Shown here: in pieces, positions 1-8,039 of the stretch
How positions within the stretch are numbered: the first letter of the stretch is position 1
How the letters are laid out: each line of letters opens with the position of its first letter
Made by a program: the position numbers and the translations under genes
The notes under the pieces: generated by a model
Databases searched by the model: none
Told to the model about the DNA's origin: nothing
Seen by the model: the letters and a program-made list of their open reading frames with translations, nothing else
NCBI GenBank assembly: GCA_030696045.1
Contig: JAUYNO010000045.1
Span: forward strand, 1 to 46,624
DNA: 46,624 nt
Direction of reading: 5' to 3'
DNA from: Stagnimonas sp.
GTDB taxonomy: Bacteria; Pseudomonadota; Gammaproteobacteria; Nevskiales; Nevskiaceae

Positions 1-2061
1 CAGGGCCGCCAGGGCCGGCGGGGTCTGCTGGCCCTGCTGCGCCGGGCGCTGATTGCCGCCGCCGTTCTGCGCGCGCGGCTCGTTGTTTTGCGGCGGCCGG
101 CCATCGCGGCGCGGCGGGTTCTGCTGGCCCTGCGGCTGGCCCGGGCGGCCATCGCGGCGCTGGCCCTCGTGACGCCCGCCGTCACGGCGGCCCTGGGCCT
201 CGTTGCGGCCACCGTCACGCCGGCCTTCCGGCCGTCCGTCCGGACGTGCGCCGCGCTCCTCGCGCTTGCCGCCGTCCCGCTTCTCGTCCTTGTGCCTGCC
301 GTCGATGACCGGTTTGGCGCCGAAGCCGAACACGTAGGCGAGGCGGGCCCAGAAGCCGTCCTGGGTGGTCGCCACGACCGGCTGCATCACCGGTGCGGCT
401 GCCACCGCGACCGGCGCCGCCGGGGCCGCGACCACCACCGGCGGTGGCGTTGCCGGCTTGATGCCCTGCACCGCCGCCTCCGCCACCGGCTTGCCGGCGG
501 CGACGGTGACGATCGGCATGCTCAGGCGTTCGTCGGCCTTGAAGTCGGTCGGGATCTTGTAGCTGACCGCGTTGTTGTTGTCCTCGTCCAGGTGGTCGCC
601 GCGGATGCGGTTGATCTGGAAGTGCGGCGAGTCCAGCGTCTCGTTCGGCACCAGGGTGACGGCGACCTTGCAGCGCTTCTCGATCTCCTGGAGGTTGCCG
701 CGCTTCTCGTTGAGCAGGAAGGTGCCGACATCAACCGGGATCTGCGCCACCACGCGAGCGGTCTTGTCCTTCATGCCCTCTTCTTCGATCAGGCGCAGGA
801 TCGACAGCGCCAGCGACTCGACGCTGCGGATATGACCGATACCCGAGCAGCGCGGGCAGGTGATCTGCATGTGCTCGGCCAGGGTCGGGCGCAGGCGCTG
901 GCGTGACAGCTCCAGCAGGCCGAACTTGCTGATCTTGCCGAGCTGGATGCGGGCGCGGTCCATTTCGACCGAGCGCTCCAGGCGCTTCTCGACCTCGCGC
1001 TGGTTCTTGTTCGACTCCATGTCGATGAAGTCGATCACCACCAGGCCGCCGAGATCGCGCAGACGCAGCTGGCGGGCGATTTCCTCGGCCGCTTCGAGGT
1101 TGGTCTTGAACGCGGTTTCCTCGATGCCGCCACCGCCGGTGCTCTTGGCGGAGTTGATGTCGATCGAGGTCAGGGCCTCGGTGTGGTCGATGACGATGGA
1201 GCCGCCGGAAGGCAGGCGCAGCACCGACTCGTGGGCGGCCTCGATCTGGCTCTCGACCTGGTAGCGCGAGAACAGCGGCACCTCGTCACGGTAGAGCTTG
1301 AGCTTGTTGAGGTCGGCCGGCATGGTCGCCTCCATCTGCTCGCGCGCCTGGGTGTAGACCTCGTGGTGGTCGACCCAGACCTCGCCGATGTCCGGCCGCA
1401 GGTAGTCGCGCAGGGCGCGCAGCACGATGTTGTTTTCCTGGTAGACCAGGAAGGGCGCTGGCTTCTTGGCCACCGCCTCGGTCACCGCGCGCCAGATCTC
1501 GGCCAGGTAGTTGCAGTCCCACTGCAGCTCCTCGGCGGTGCGGCCGACGCCGTTGGAACGGACGATCACGCCCATGCCATCCGGCAGCTTGAGGTTTTCC
1601 AGCGCTTCCTTGGTTTCCTCGCGGGCCTCGCCCTCGGCGCGGCGGCTGATGCCGCCGGCGCGCGGGTTGTTGGGCATCAGCACCAGGTAGCGACCGGCCA
1701 GGCTGACGAAGGTGGTCAGGGCAGCGCCCTTGTTGCCGCGCTCTTCCTTCTCGACCTGGACGATCAACTCGGTGCCTTCGGCCACCAGCTCCTTCATGTT
1801 GGGCGAGCTGTTGGGCGCGCCCGGCTTGAAGTAGCTCTTGTGGATTTCCTTCAGCGGCAAAAAGCCGTGGCGCTCGGCGCCATAGTCGACAAAGCAGGCT
1901 TCGAGCGAGGGCTCGACGCGGGTGATGCGACCTTTGTAGACGTTGGATTTTTTCTGTTCGCGGGCGGCGGTTTCAATATCCAGGTCGATCAGACGCTGGC
2001 CGTCCACGATCGCCACGCGCAATTCCTCGCGCTGGGTGGCATTGATCAGTATGCGTTTCAT
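1..2061 (-). CDS. rne: Ribonuclease E, 3' end cut by the window edge
   Basis: Endoribonuclease E, which starts mRNA decay and rRNA/tRNA processing and scaffolds the degradosome at the inner membrane. The ATG at 2061 begins [20 protein letters not shown], the canonical N-terminus. An S1 RNA-binding domain follows (about residues 36-120, with [20 protein letters not shown]). The metal-binding aspartates are seen as D301 (in SIDINSAKS) and D344 (in VVIDFIDM), and the Zn-link as C402-P-R-C405, almost the E. coli spacing. All 687 codons in the window are open. After about residue 530 the protein becomes Ala/Pro/Val-rich and then Arg/Gly/Asp/Gln-rich with repeated GRRDG- and GRP-like units. This is the usual disordered RNA- and partner-binding tail. 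The stop codon lies beyond position 1. The gene is divergent from rluC, as in most gammaproteobacteria. Identity is certain; the true C-terminus is not visible. Confidence 0.97.
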   Translation of the reverse strand, partial: MKRILINATQREELRVAIVDGQRLIDLDIETAAREQKKSNVYKGRITRVEPSLEACFVDYGAERHGFLPLKEIHKSYFKPGAPNSSPNMKELVAEGTELIVQVEKEERGNKGAALTTFVSLAGRYLVLMPNNPRAGGISRRAEGEAREETKEALENLKLPDGMGVIVRSNGVGRTAEELQWDCNYLAEIWRAVTEAVAKKPAPFLVYQENNIVLRALRDYLRPDIGEVWVDHHEVYTQAREQMEATMPADLNKLKLYRDEVPLFSRYQVESQIEAAHESVLRLPSGGSIVIDHTEALTSIDINSAKSTGGGGIEETAFKTNLEAAEEIARQLRLRDLGGLVVIDFIDMESNKNQREVEKRLERSVEMDRARIQLGKISKFGLLELSRQRLRPTLAEHMQITCPRCSGIGHIRSVESLALSILRLIEEEGMKDKTARVVAQIPVDVGTFLLNEKRGNLQEIEKRCKVAVTLVPNETLDSPHFQINRIRGDHLDEDNNNAVSYKIPTDFKADERLSMPIVTVAAGKPVAEAAVQGIKPATPPPVVVAAPAAPVAVAAAPVMQPVVATTQDGFWARLAYVFGFGAKPVIDGRHKDEKRDGGKREERGARPDGRPEGRRDGGRNEAQGRRDGGRHEGQRRDGRPGQPQGQQNPPRRDGRPPQNNEPRAQNGGGNQRPAQQGQQTPPALAAL

Positions 2062-2387
2062 GTGAGTGTTGCCTTGAGTGCACGCCCGGGGGGCTGGCAG
2101 CGCGAATCAGAACCCGTTGCGGCACGCCTGGCATATGGGGCATGGGCAGGGCGGCACGATCCCGAGGTCCCGCCGGCAGGCGCAGCACAGCGAAGCTCAG
2201 GCCGCGAATGGCGGCGAGCAGGCTGCACAGGGCAAGCAGGGTGGGGAAGTCGGGGTGCACGTCTTGGATTTTGGCTTCGCTCCGCGAGTGCGGGCGGTTG
2301 GGGTGTCGCAATCCCCGCGCGGTGCGGCGGCGCGGGCGTGAAATCGAAAGATGAAGCTGGCTGTGGGCTTAAGGGCTTTCGTCGCTT
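2062..2387. promoter_or_regulatory. rne-rluC divergent intergenic region (putative rne 5' leader)
   Basis: About 326 bp without a credible gene. In E. coli the equivalent region is the long rne 5' leader through which RNase E autoregulates; that function is inferred here from position. On the minus strand there are GC-rich segments able to fold, but I could not match hp2/hp3-type elements. A TATGCT hexamer at 2387-2392 is a weak -10 candidate for rluC, with no matching -35. Only a weak AAGG precedes the rne ATG. An open frame across the region (2058-2453, minus) is basic/Pro-rich and I do not call it. Confidence 0.5.
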
Positions 2388-3815
2388 ATGCTGCGAGCCA
2401 TTCTTCTTATGAGCCGACGCCTTAACCAGACGCGGCAAATGATTGTGCCACAAACCACTCGTTCAAAAAAACCGCAGGGCCGCTCCAGCGCGCCGGCGGG
2501 CAAAAAAGCAGCACCTGCAGCTCGCCGGGGTGCCGGTCGCCTGGGCGCGGCGCCCGCCAAGCCGGCGCGCAGCCGCAAGCCGGCGGACGCGCCCGGGCGC
2601 TCCAAACCAGCGCGCGCTGACGGCCGCCCTGCGCGGTCCAAGCCCGCACGTGCGGACGCTCGGGGGCGAGCCAAACCGGCCCCTGCGGCGAGTCCCTCGG
2701 TGGCCAAACCAGTGCGCGCCAAGCCGGCGCGCTCCGGAGCCAGCGGCCCGAGTGGCTTCACCCCCCGCCCCCTGGCCGCCCGGCCCGGCTCGGCGGCCAA
2801 GACCAAGTCCGGCGCCAAGGCGCTGCGCCCAGCTTACGGCGCGATCCAACCCGCGAAGGAAAAGGACAAGGCCGCAGCCCCCGCGCCCGAGCGCCAGGAA
2901 GTCCGCCACATCGGCATCGACAGCAATTCCGACGGCCAGCGCCTGGACAATTTCCTGCTCAAGCACCTGCCGGGCGTGCCGAAGTCTCATGTCTACCGCC
3001 TGCTGCGCTCCGGCCAAGTCCGGGTCGATGGCGGCCGGGTCAAGGCCGACCGCCGGCTCTCGGCCGGTGAACAGGTGCGCATCCCGCCGGTGCGCATGGC
3101 AGATCCGCGCGAGCCGGTGCGGCCGCCGGACCGGGTGCTCAACGAGCTGCGCGAGTCGGTGGTGCACGAGGACGAGCATTACCTGGTCATCAACAAGCCG
3201 CACGGCATTTCTGCCCACGGCGGCACCGGCCAGCTGTACGGCGTGATCGAGGCGATCCGCGCCTGGGAGAAGTACGAGTTCATCGAGCTTTGCCACCGCC
3301 TCGACCGCGACACCTCCGGCGTGCTGCTGCTGGCCAAGAGCCGCCAGGCCTTGCTGCGGGCGCAGCGGGCGTTCATGGACGGCACCAGCATCAAGCGCTA
3401 TTTCGCCCTGCTGATCGGCAAGTGGCGCGGCGAGGATCGCGATGTCGATGCCGCCCTGGTCAAGGTGCGTCTGGGCGACCAGCACCATGTCCAGCTCGAT
3501 GAGGACGGCAAGCCTTCGAAGAGCCGCTTCTCGCCGCGTTCCAAGTACCGCGAGTCCACGCTTTGTGAGGTGGAGATCTTCAGCGGCCGTACCCACCAGA
3601 TCCGCGTGCACGCGCTGGCGCTGGGGCATCCGGTGGCGGGCGACGACAAGTACGGCGAGCGCCAGTACAACGCGCCGCTGCGTGAGCGTGGCCTGAAGCG
3701 CATGTTCCTGCACTCGCACTTCCTGCAGCTGCCGGCGACTGGCGACTTCCCGAAGCTGATCCTGAATGCGCCCATGCCGGACGAGCTGCGCAACTTCCTG
3801 CAGAGGCTGCAGTAG
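2388..3815 (+). CDS. rluC: 23S rRNA pseudouridine synthase, RluC type, with long basic N-terminal extension
   Basis: Converts specific 23S rRNA uridines (955/2504/2580 in E. coli numbering) to pseudouridine. The family core starts near residue 180, with an S4 RNA-binding domain (GQRLDNFLLKHL to VRIPP). The catalytic motif HRLDRDTSG follows, with the nucleophile Asp at about residue 306, and then GRTHQIRVH. The protein is 475 aa if it starts at 2388; family members are about 320 aa. The surplus is an N-terminal tail of about 160 residues rich in Lys, Arg, Pro and Ala, with recurring KPAR units, absent from typical RluC. The start is uncertain: in-frame ATGs lie at 2388, 2409 and 2439 and none has a good Shine-Dalgarno. 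The tail persists with all three. The HAD gene follows after 18 bp, so the two are probably co-transcribed. Confidence 0.93.
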   Translation: MLRAILLMSRRLNQTRQMIVPQTTRSKKPQGRSSAPAGKKAAPAARRGAGRLGAAPAKPARSRKPADAPGRSKPARADGRPARSKPARADARGRAKPAPAASPSVAKPVRAKPARSGASGPSGFTPRPLAARPGSAAKTKSGAKALRPAYGAIQPAKEKDKAAAPAPERQEVRHIGIDSNSDGQRLDNFLLKHLPGVPKSHVYRLLRSGQVRVDGGRVKADRRLSAGEQVRIPPVRMADPREPVRPPDRVLNELRESVVHEDEHYLVINKPHGISAHGGTGQLYGVIEAIRAWEKYEFIELCHRLDRDTSGVLLLAKSRQALLRAQRAFMDGTSIKRYFALLIGKWRGEDRDVDAALVKVRLGDQHHVQLDEDGKPSKSRFSPRSKYRESTLCEVEIFSGRTHQIRVHALALGHPVAGDDKYGERQYNAPLRERGLKRMFLHSHFLQLPATGDFPKLILNAPMPDELRNFLQRLQ

Positions 3816-3833
3816 TTCGCTGCTGTCGTCGCG

Positions 3834-4502
3834 ATGTCGAAGCCCTACGATTTGTTGATTTTTGACTGGGACGGAACGCTGTCGGATTCCGCCCAGGTCA
3901 TCGTCGATTCCATGCAGGGCGCCATTGCGGCGCTGAAGCTGCCGCCGCGCGAGGATCACCAGATCCGCGAGCTGATTGGCCTCAGCCTCGGCGACGGCAT
4001 GCGCCGGCTCTACCCGGAGGCCGCCCCCGGCGAGGTGATGAGCCTGCTGGAGAGCTATCGCCGCCAGTGGCTGGGGCCTTCCGGCGGCGGCGCCAACGAA
4101 GCGCCCTTGTTTGCGGGCACCGAGACGGTACTGGAGCAGCTGCACGGTGTCGGCTACGGGCTGACGGTGGCGACCGGCAAGTCACGGCCGGGCCTGGATC
4201 GCTCGCTGCGCCGGCACGCCGGCATCAAGCCGCTGTTCCTGCTGACCAAGACCGCCGACGAGACTGCCGCCAAGCCCGACCCGCTGATGCTACGCGAGAC
4301 CCTGGCGGAACTCGGCGTGCCCGCCGAGCGGGCGCTGATGATCGGCGACACCGAGTACGACGCGGCGATGGCCGCCGCCATCGGCATGCCGGCGCTGGGC
4401 GTGGCCTGCGGCGTGCACGACCACGGCCGCATCCGCGCCGCCGGCGCGATGGCGGTTATCGACTCGGTGCGCGACTTGCCAGACTGGCTCGCTGCACGGT
4501 AG
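3834..4502 (+). CDS. HAD-superfamily hydrolase, phosphoglycolate phosphatase-like
   Basis: Predicted cytoplasmic phosphatase of 222 aa. HAD motif I is DWDGT with D11 (nucleophile) and D13. The cap region is alpha-helical, motif II is represented by ATGKSRPGL, and the acidic motif IV is IGDTEYDAAMA near residue 167. Position directly after rluC matches the HAD gene found there in Pseudomonas and relatives, often annotated gph-like. The true substrate is unknown; such proteins range from phosphoglycolate to nucleotide phosphatases, so I give no symbol. The start ATG at 3834 lies 18 bp after the rluC stop. The TAG stop (4500-4502) lies inside a long palindrome that separates this gene from the convergent CDF gene. 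Confidence 0.88.
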   Translation: MSKPYDLLIFDWDGTLSDSAQVIVDSMQGAIAALKLPPREDHQIRELIGLSLGDGMRRLYPEAAPGEVMSLLESYRRQWLGPSGGGANEAPLFAGTETVLEQLHGVGYGLTVATGKSRPGLDRSLRRHAGIKPLFLLTKTADETAAKPDPLMLRETLAELGVPAERALMIGDTEYDAAMAAAIGMPALGVACGVHDHGRIRAAGAMAVIDSVRDLPDWLAAR

Positions 4503-4562
4503 GGCGCATTCCATGCGCCAGCCTTCTCCGCGAAGCTGGCCGGCGCATGGAATGCGCCCTAC
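4499..4562. repeat. 64-bp REP-like palindrome between convergent genes
   Basis: A perfect 21-bp inverted repeat: arms 4499-4519 and 4542-4562, left arm beginning GTAGGGCGCATTCCATGCG. The 22-nt centre can itself pair (CTTC with GAAG). The HAD stop codon TAG is part of the left arm. No poly-T tract follows, so it is not a textbook intrinsic terminator. Position between convergent genes and the GTAGGGCGC ends suggest a REP/RAYT-type palindromic repeat that may also terminate or stabilise both transcripts. Confidence 0.8.
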
Positions 4563-4583
4563 GGGCTGCGGCCTGGTAAGTCC

Positions 4584-5552
4584 TTAATGCGCGTGCCCGC
4601 AGTCAGGGTCGCTGCAGGCGGCGGCGGCCTCGACCTGCACAGTGACATGGGTGACGCCGTGCTCGCCGAGCGCGGCGCGGATCGCCGCGATCAGCCGCTC
4701 GGCCGGCACGCTGCCGTCCGGCACGGCGTGCAGGGTCATCAGCTTCTGGGTCTGCGACAGCGACCAGGCGTGCACATGGTGGACTTCGACCAGGCCCGGC
4801 ACCTGCTGCGGCAGCGCGGCTGCCACGCCGCGCAGGTCGAGGCCGCGCGGAGTGCCCTCCAGCAGGATGTGGGCGGACTCGCGGCTGATCTTGAGCCCGA
4901 TCCGCAGCACCAGGGCCGCCGCCAGGAAGGACAGCAGCGGATCGGCCATCAGCCAGCCGGTGCCGAGGATCACCAGGCCGGCGATGATTGCCGCCACCGA
5001 GCCGAGCAGGTCCGACAGTACATGTGCCGCCGCGCCGCGCCGATTCAGGTCTTCCTTGTCGCCGCCGTGCAGCAGGGCCAGGGCGATGACGTTGGCAATG
5101 AAGCCGACCACCGCCACCAGGGTCATGGTCTGGCCGTTGACCGGCTGCGGGTGCAGCAGGCGGTCGCAGGCTTCCAGCGTGATCCAGCCGCTGACCAGCA
5201 GTAGCAACATGCCGTTGACGAAGGCGGCCAGCACCGGCTTGCGGACATGGCCGTAGCTGTGGCCGGGATCGGCCGGGCGCAGGGCCTGGCGCGAGGCCAG
5301 CAGGGCCAACCCCAGGGAGCCGCCGTCGGCCAGCATGTGGCCGGCGTCGGCGAGCAGGGCCAGCGAGCCGGAAGCCAGGCCGCCGACGATGCCGATCAGC
5401 ATCGCCAGCAGGGTCACCACCAGGGCGCCGACCAGGCGCCGGTGCGAGGCGTGGGCGGCGTGGTTGTGATGGTCGTGATCCTGCCCATGCCCATGCGCGT
5501 GGTCATGGTCGTGGTCGTGCGGATGGTCGTGGTGTTGGTGTCCGTCGCTCAT
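4584..5552 (-). CDS. Cation diffusion facilitator (CzcD/ZitB-type metal exporter)
   Basis: Inner-membrane antiporter expected to export Zn2+ or Co2+/Cd2+ to the periplasm in exchange for protons. The first 38 residues are extraordinarily rich in His and Asp (MSDGHQHHDHPHDHDHDH onward), a cytoplasmic metal-binding tail. Six transmembrane helices follow. The metal site is visible as LLADAGHMLADGGSLG (HxxxD in TM2) and AHVLSDLLGSVAAI (HxxxD in TM5). The soluble C-terminal domain includes VEVHHVHAWSLS, and the chain ends CSDPDCGHAH, with extra Cys/His ligands. 322 aa is normal. The ATG overlaps the maf stop by 4 bp (ATGA), so it is translationally coupled to maf; many relatives have sppA near here instead. 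The substrate metal cannot be read from sequence. Confidence 0.93.
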   Translation of the reverse strand: MSDGHQHHDHPHDHDHDHAHGHGQDHDHHNHAAHASHRRLVGALVVTLLAMLIGIVGGLASGSLALLADAGHMLADGGSLGLALLASRQALRPADPGHSYGHVRKPVLAAFVNGMLLLLVSGWITLEACDRLLHPQPVNGQTMTLVAVVGFIANVIALALLHGGDKEDLNRRGAAAHVLSDLLGSVAAIIAGLVILGTGWLMADPLLSFLAAALVLRIGLKISRESAHILLEGTPRGLDLRGVAAALPQQVPGLVEVHHVHAWSLSQTQKLMTLHAVPDGSVPAERLIAAIRAALGEHGVTHVTVQVEAAAACSDPDCGHAH

Positions 5553-6136
5553 GGCAGGGCAAATCCGGCTAGTCGCAGCAGCTGCGCGGTGGCGATCAGT
5601 GGCAGGCCGATCAGGGCGGTGGGGTCGCGGCTCTGCACCTCCTCACAGAGGCTGATGCCCAGGCCCTCGATCTTGGCGCTGCCGGCGCAGTCGAACGAGG
5701 GTTCGGCATCGACGTAGCGTTCGATTTCCTCGGGGCCGAGAGCGCGGAAGCGCACCAGGGTGCGGTCCAGCGCCGGGTGCACCGTGCCGCTGCTTTCCCG
5801 CAGCAGGACTACCGCCGTCAGGAAGTGCACGACGCGGCCGGACATCCAGCGCAGCTGTTCGATGGCGGCTTCGCGCGTCCCAGGCTTGCCGATCAGGCGC
5901 TCCTCGCAGACAGCGACCTGATCGGAGCCGATCACCCAGGACTGAGGGGCTCTCGTGCCCACGGCCTGCGCCTTGGCCAGCGCCAGACGCTGCGCCAGGG
6001 TCGCGCCGTCCTCGCCGGGCCGGGGACTTTCGTCCACATCCGGGCTGCTCTGGCTGAAGTTCAGGCGCAGGCGGGCTAGCAGCTCGGCGCGATAGCGCGA
6101 GCCGGAGGCAAGGATCAGGGGGGCAGGGGAGCTCAC
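5549..6136 (-). CDS. maf: Maf-family nucleotide pyrophosphatase (YceF-like, m7GTP type)
   Basis: House-cleaning enzyme hydrolysing non-canonical nucleoside triphosphates; the YceF branch prefers m7GTP. Family motifs: LILASGSRYRAELL at the N-terminus, SSPDVDESPRPGE, the catalytic stretch WVIGSDQVAVCEERLIGKPG, and DCAGSAKIEGLGI followed by RDPTALIGLPL. Together these are the YceF signature. The 195-aa frame starts at a GTG (6136) reading VSSPAPLILAS. The frame stays open upstream to 6631, but that part is the antisense shadow of yceD. No good Shine-Dalgarno is visible. The start lies only 30 bp from divergent yceD, the same arrangement as in E. coli and Pseudomonas. The 3' end overlaps the CDF start. 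Confidence 0.92.
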   Translation of the reverse strand: MSSPAPLILASGSRYRAELLARLRLNFSQSSPDVDESPRPGEDGATLAQRLALAKAQAVGTRAPQSWVIGSDQVAVCEERLIGKPGTREAAIEQLRWMSGRVVHFLTAVVLLRESSGTVHPALDRTLVRFRALGPEEIERYVDAEPSFDCAGSAKIEGLGISLCEEVQSRDPTALIGLPLIATAQLLRLAGFALP

Positions 6137-6142
6137 TACAAT
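6137..6142 (+). promoter_or_regulatory. Candidate -10 element for yceD-rpmF-plsX
   Basis: TACAAT lies 24 nt before the yceD ATG, immediately next to the maf GTG. No consensus -35 is found 16-18 bp upstream. The divergent starts are only 30 bp apart, so any yceD promoter must lie inside the maf coding region. Low confidence. Confidence 0.35.
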
Positions 6143-6166
6143 GACGGCAACTAACGGGTGGCTAGT

Positions 6167-6709
6167 ATGCGAGACGAAAGCATTCCTTTGAAGCTGAACG
6201 CGGCCGAGGCGGTCGCCCGTGGCCTGCGCCTGCGTGGCCGGCTGCCGCTGGCTGCGCTGCCACGGCTGGTCGAGTCGCTGACCTCGAGCGAGGGCGAACT
6301 GCTGGCCGAACTGGAATTTTCCGCCGACCCGCTGTCCCAGGGCCGTCTGCAGGGCCGTCTGCGGGCCACGGTGGTGCTGACCTGCCAGCGCTGCCTCCAG
6401 CCCCTGCCCTGGTCGCTGGACCTGAAGCCGGACCTGAGTCTGGTGGCCAGCGAGGAAGACGAGGAGCGCCTGCTGGAAAGCCGGGAGCCGGTGCGTCTGG
6501 AAGCCGGCCAACTGCTGCTGCGCGAGGCCCTGGAGGACGAGCTGCTGCTGGGCCTGCCGCTGGCGCCGACCTGCGCCGATCCGGCCTGCGCCCAGCGGGT
6601 CCAGTCCCCGGGGGAGACAATCGAGCCGCAACTAGGCGATAATGTTCGACCTGGCGACTCGCGCCCGAACCCGTTCCTGGCTCTCAAGGGCAAGTTCCCC
6701 GCGCGCTAG
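6167..6709 (+). CDS. yceD: YceD (DUF177), 23S rRNA accumulation protein
   Basis: 180-aa DUF177 protein. In E. coli and plants the family is required for normal 23S rRNA accumulation; its biochemical activity is unsettled. It carries the family Cys pair [14 protein letters not shown] near residue 70 and an acidic middle ([10 protein letters not shown]). A second Cys motif, CADPACAQR, lies near residue 135. I choose ATG 6167 ([11 protein letters not shown]) because GGGTGG precedes it; an upstream in-frame GTG at 6158 would add only three residues. It is the first gene of the conserved yceD-rpmF-plsX unit. An AT-containing stretch near 6640 inside the gene could serve as an internal promoter for rpmF-plsX. 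Confidence 0.92.
   Translation: MRDESIPLKLNAAEAVARGLRLRGRLPLAALPRLVESLTSSEGELLAELEFSADPLSQGRLQGRLRATVVLTCQRCLQPLPWSLDLKPDLSLVASEEDEERLLESREPVRLEAGQLLLREALEDELLLGLPLAPTCADPACAQRVQSPGETIEPQLGDNVRPGDSRPNPFLALKGKFPAR
6614..6643 (+). promoter_or_regulatory. Candidate internal promoter for rpmF-plsX
   Basis: GAGACA, an 18-bp spacer, then GATAAT (6638-6643), inside the 3' end of yceD and about 120 bp before rpmF. It would let ribosomal protein L32 and PlsX be transcribed apart from yceD. Sequence match only. Confidence 0.3.
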
Positions 6710-6765
6710 GCCCTGTTTCGGCGGGGCCGCGACCGTCGTCACGCAGCCGTTTTCCGGAGCTTCAC

Positions 6766-6975
6766 ATGGCCGTTCAGCAAGACAAGAAATCCCGCGCCCG
6801 CCGCGGTCACCGCCGCAGCCACGACGCGCTCAGCGCGCCGGCGCTGTCCATCGACCCGACCTCGGGCGAGACGCATCTGCGTCACCACGTCACCGCCGAC
6901 GGCTACTACCGTGGCCGCAAGGTGATCGACAAGGCGGGCAAGACCGCCGTCGCTGACGAGTCCGCCGAAGCCTAA
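6766..6975 (+). CDS. rpmF: 50S ribosomal protein L32
   Basis: 69-aa L32 of the large ribosomal subunit. It begins [20 protein letters not shown], the standard proteobacterial N-terminus, and continues with [19 protein letters not shown]. This is the Cys-free form that needs no zinc. A short extra C-terminal tail ([14 protein letters not shown]) is slightly longer than in E. coli. A GGAG Shine-Dalgarno lies about 7 nt before the ATG. It lies between yceD and plsX with gaps of 56 and 26 bp, the arrangement that couples ribosome and phospholipid synthesis in gammaproteobacteria. Confidence 0.97.
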   Translation: MAVQQDKKSRARRGHRRSHDALSAPALSIDPTSGETHLRHHVTADGYYRGRKVIDKAGKTAVADESAEA

Positions 6976-7001
6976 GGCCCGGCCGTCGTTTCGAGCCCCG
7001 T

Positions 7002-8039
7002 ATGGCCGAGACGATCAAGCTCAGTATTGATGCCATGAGCGGCGATCACGGTCTGAAAACGACCGTTGACGCCGCTCTTTCGGCATTGTCGGCAGACCCG
7101 CGCCTGCAGCTGCTGCTGGTCGGCGACCAGGCCGCCATCGAGGCGGCCCTGGCGGCGCGGCCGGCGGTCGACCGTGCCCGGCTCGGCGTCCGCCATGCCA
7201 GCGAAGTGGTGGCGATGGACGAGTCGCCCTCGAAGGCGCTGCGCAACAAGAAGGACTCCTCGCTGCGGGTCGCCATCGACCTGGTCAAGGCCGGCACCGT
7301 GCAGGCGGCGGTCTCGGCCGGCAACACCGGCGCGCTGATGGCCACCGCCCGCTTCGTGCTGAAGACCCTGCCCGGCATCGACCGGCCGGCGATCTGCGCG
7401 CCGATGCCCTCGCTCCGGGGCCGCCCCTACATGCTCGATCTCGGCGCCAATTCCGAGTGCAGCCCCGAGCAATTGCTGGAGTTCGCGGTGATGGGGGCGG
7501 CGCTGGCCACCGCCATGCAGGGCATCGCCCGGCCCCGGGTGGCGCTGCTGAACATCGGCGAGGAAGAGATCAAGGGCAGCGATACCATCAAGGCGGCGGC
7601 TCAGCTGCTGCAGGCCTCGGACCTCAACTACATCGGCTATGTCGAAGGCGACGGCATCTTCCGTGGCGAGGCCGACGTGGTGGTGGCCGATGGCTTCGTC
7701 GGCAATGTCGCGCTGAAGTCGGCCGAGGGCGCGGCCAAGATGATCCGCGACTTCATGAAGACTGAGTTCACCCGCTCCATCTATAGCAAGGCGGCGGCGC
7801 TGATCGCCCGGCCGGTGCTGGGCCGCCTGGCCGCCCGCATCGATCCCCGTCATTACAACGGCGCCAGCCTGCTCGGCCTCAACGGCCTGGTGATCAAGTC
7901 GCATGGCGGCGCGGATGCCCTGTCCTTCGCCAACGCCATCGCGGTGGCGGCGCACGAGGTCGAGAACGATGTCAGCGGCCGCATCCGCGCGCTGCTGGCG
8001 AGCGCGCGGCAGACCAGCACCGCCGTCGTCCCGGGGTGA
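7002..8039 (+). CDS. plsX: Phosphate acyltransferase PlsX
   Basis: Makes acyl-phosphate from acyl-ACP and inorganic phosphate, feeding PlsY in phosphatidic acid synthesis; a peripheral membrane enzyme. 345 aa, as usual for the family. Motifs: LSIDAMSGDHG at the N-terminus (most PlsX read DAMGGDxGP), SAGNTGALMATARFVLKTLPGI, LDLGANSECSPEQLLEFAVMG, LLNIGEEEIKG, VVADGFVGNVALKSAEG, and NGLVIKSHGGADALSFANAI. The ATG follows rpmF by 26 bp. The TGA stop overlaps the GTG of the next gene by 3 nt. Downstream one would expect fabH or fabD; an MFS exporter gene is there instead. Confidence 0.96.
   Translation: MAETIKLSIDAMSGDHGLKTTVDAALSALSADPRLQLLLVGDQAAIEAALAARPAVDRARLGVRHASEVVAMDESPSKALRNKKDSSLRVAIDLVKAGTVQAAVSAGNTGALMATARFVLKTLPGIDRPAICAPMPSLRGRPYMLDLGANSECSPEQLLEFAVMGAALATAMQGIARPRVALLNIGEEEIKGSDTIKAAAQLLQASDLNYIGYVEGDGIFRGEADVVVADGFVGNVALKSAEGAAKMIRDFMKTEFTRSIYSKAAALIARPVLGRLAARIDPRHYNGASLLGLNGLVIKSHGGADALSFANAIAVAAHEVENDVSGRIRALLASARQTSTAVVPG

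Noticed and set aside
88..906. 272-codon plus-strand ORF and neighbouring plus-strand ORFs to 2412
   Set aside because: They are antisense to rne, which has full family motifs on the minus strand; long antisense frames are expected in DNA this GC-rich.
2058..2453. 131-codon minus-strand ORF in the rne upstream region
   Set aside because: Composition is random-like and Pro/Arg-rich, and it overlaps the rne start; better explained as rne leader.
6137..6631. Long maf N-terminal extension
   Set aside because: Antisense to yceD and Gln-rich; the family alignment begins at VSSPAPLILAS.
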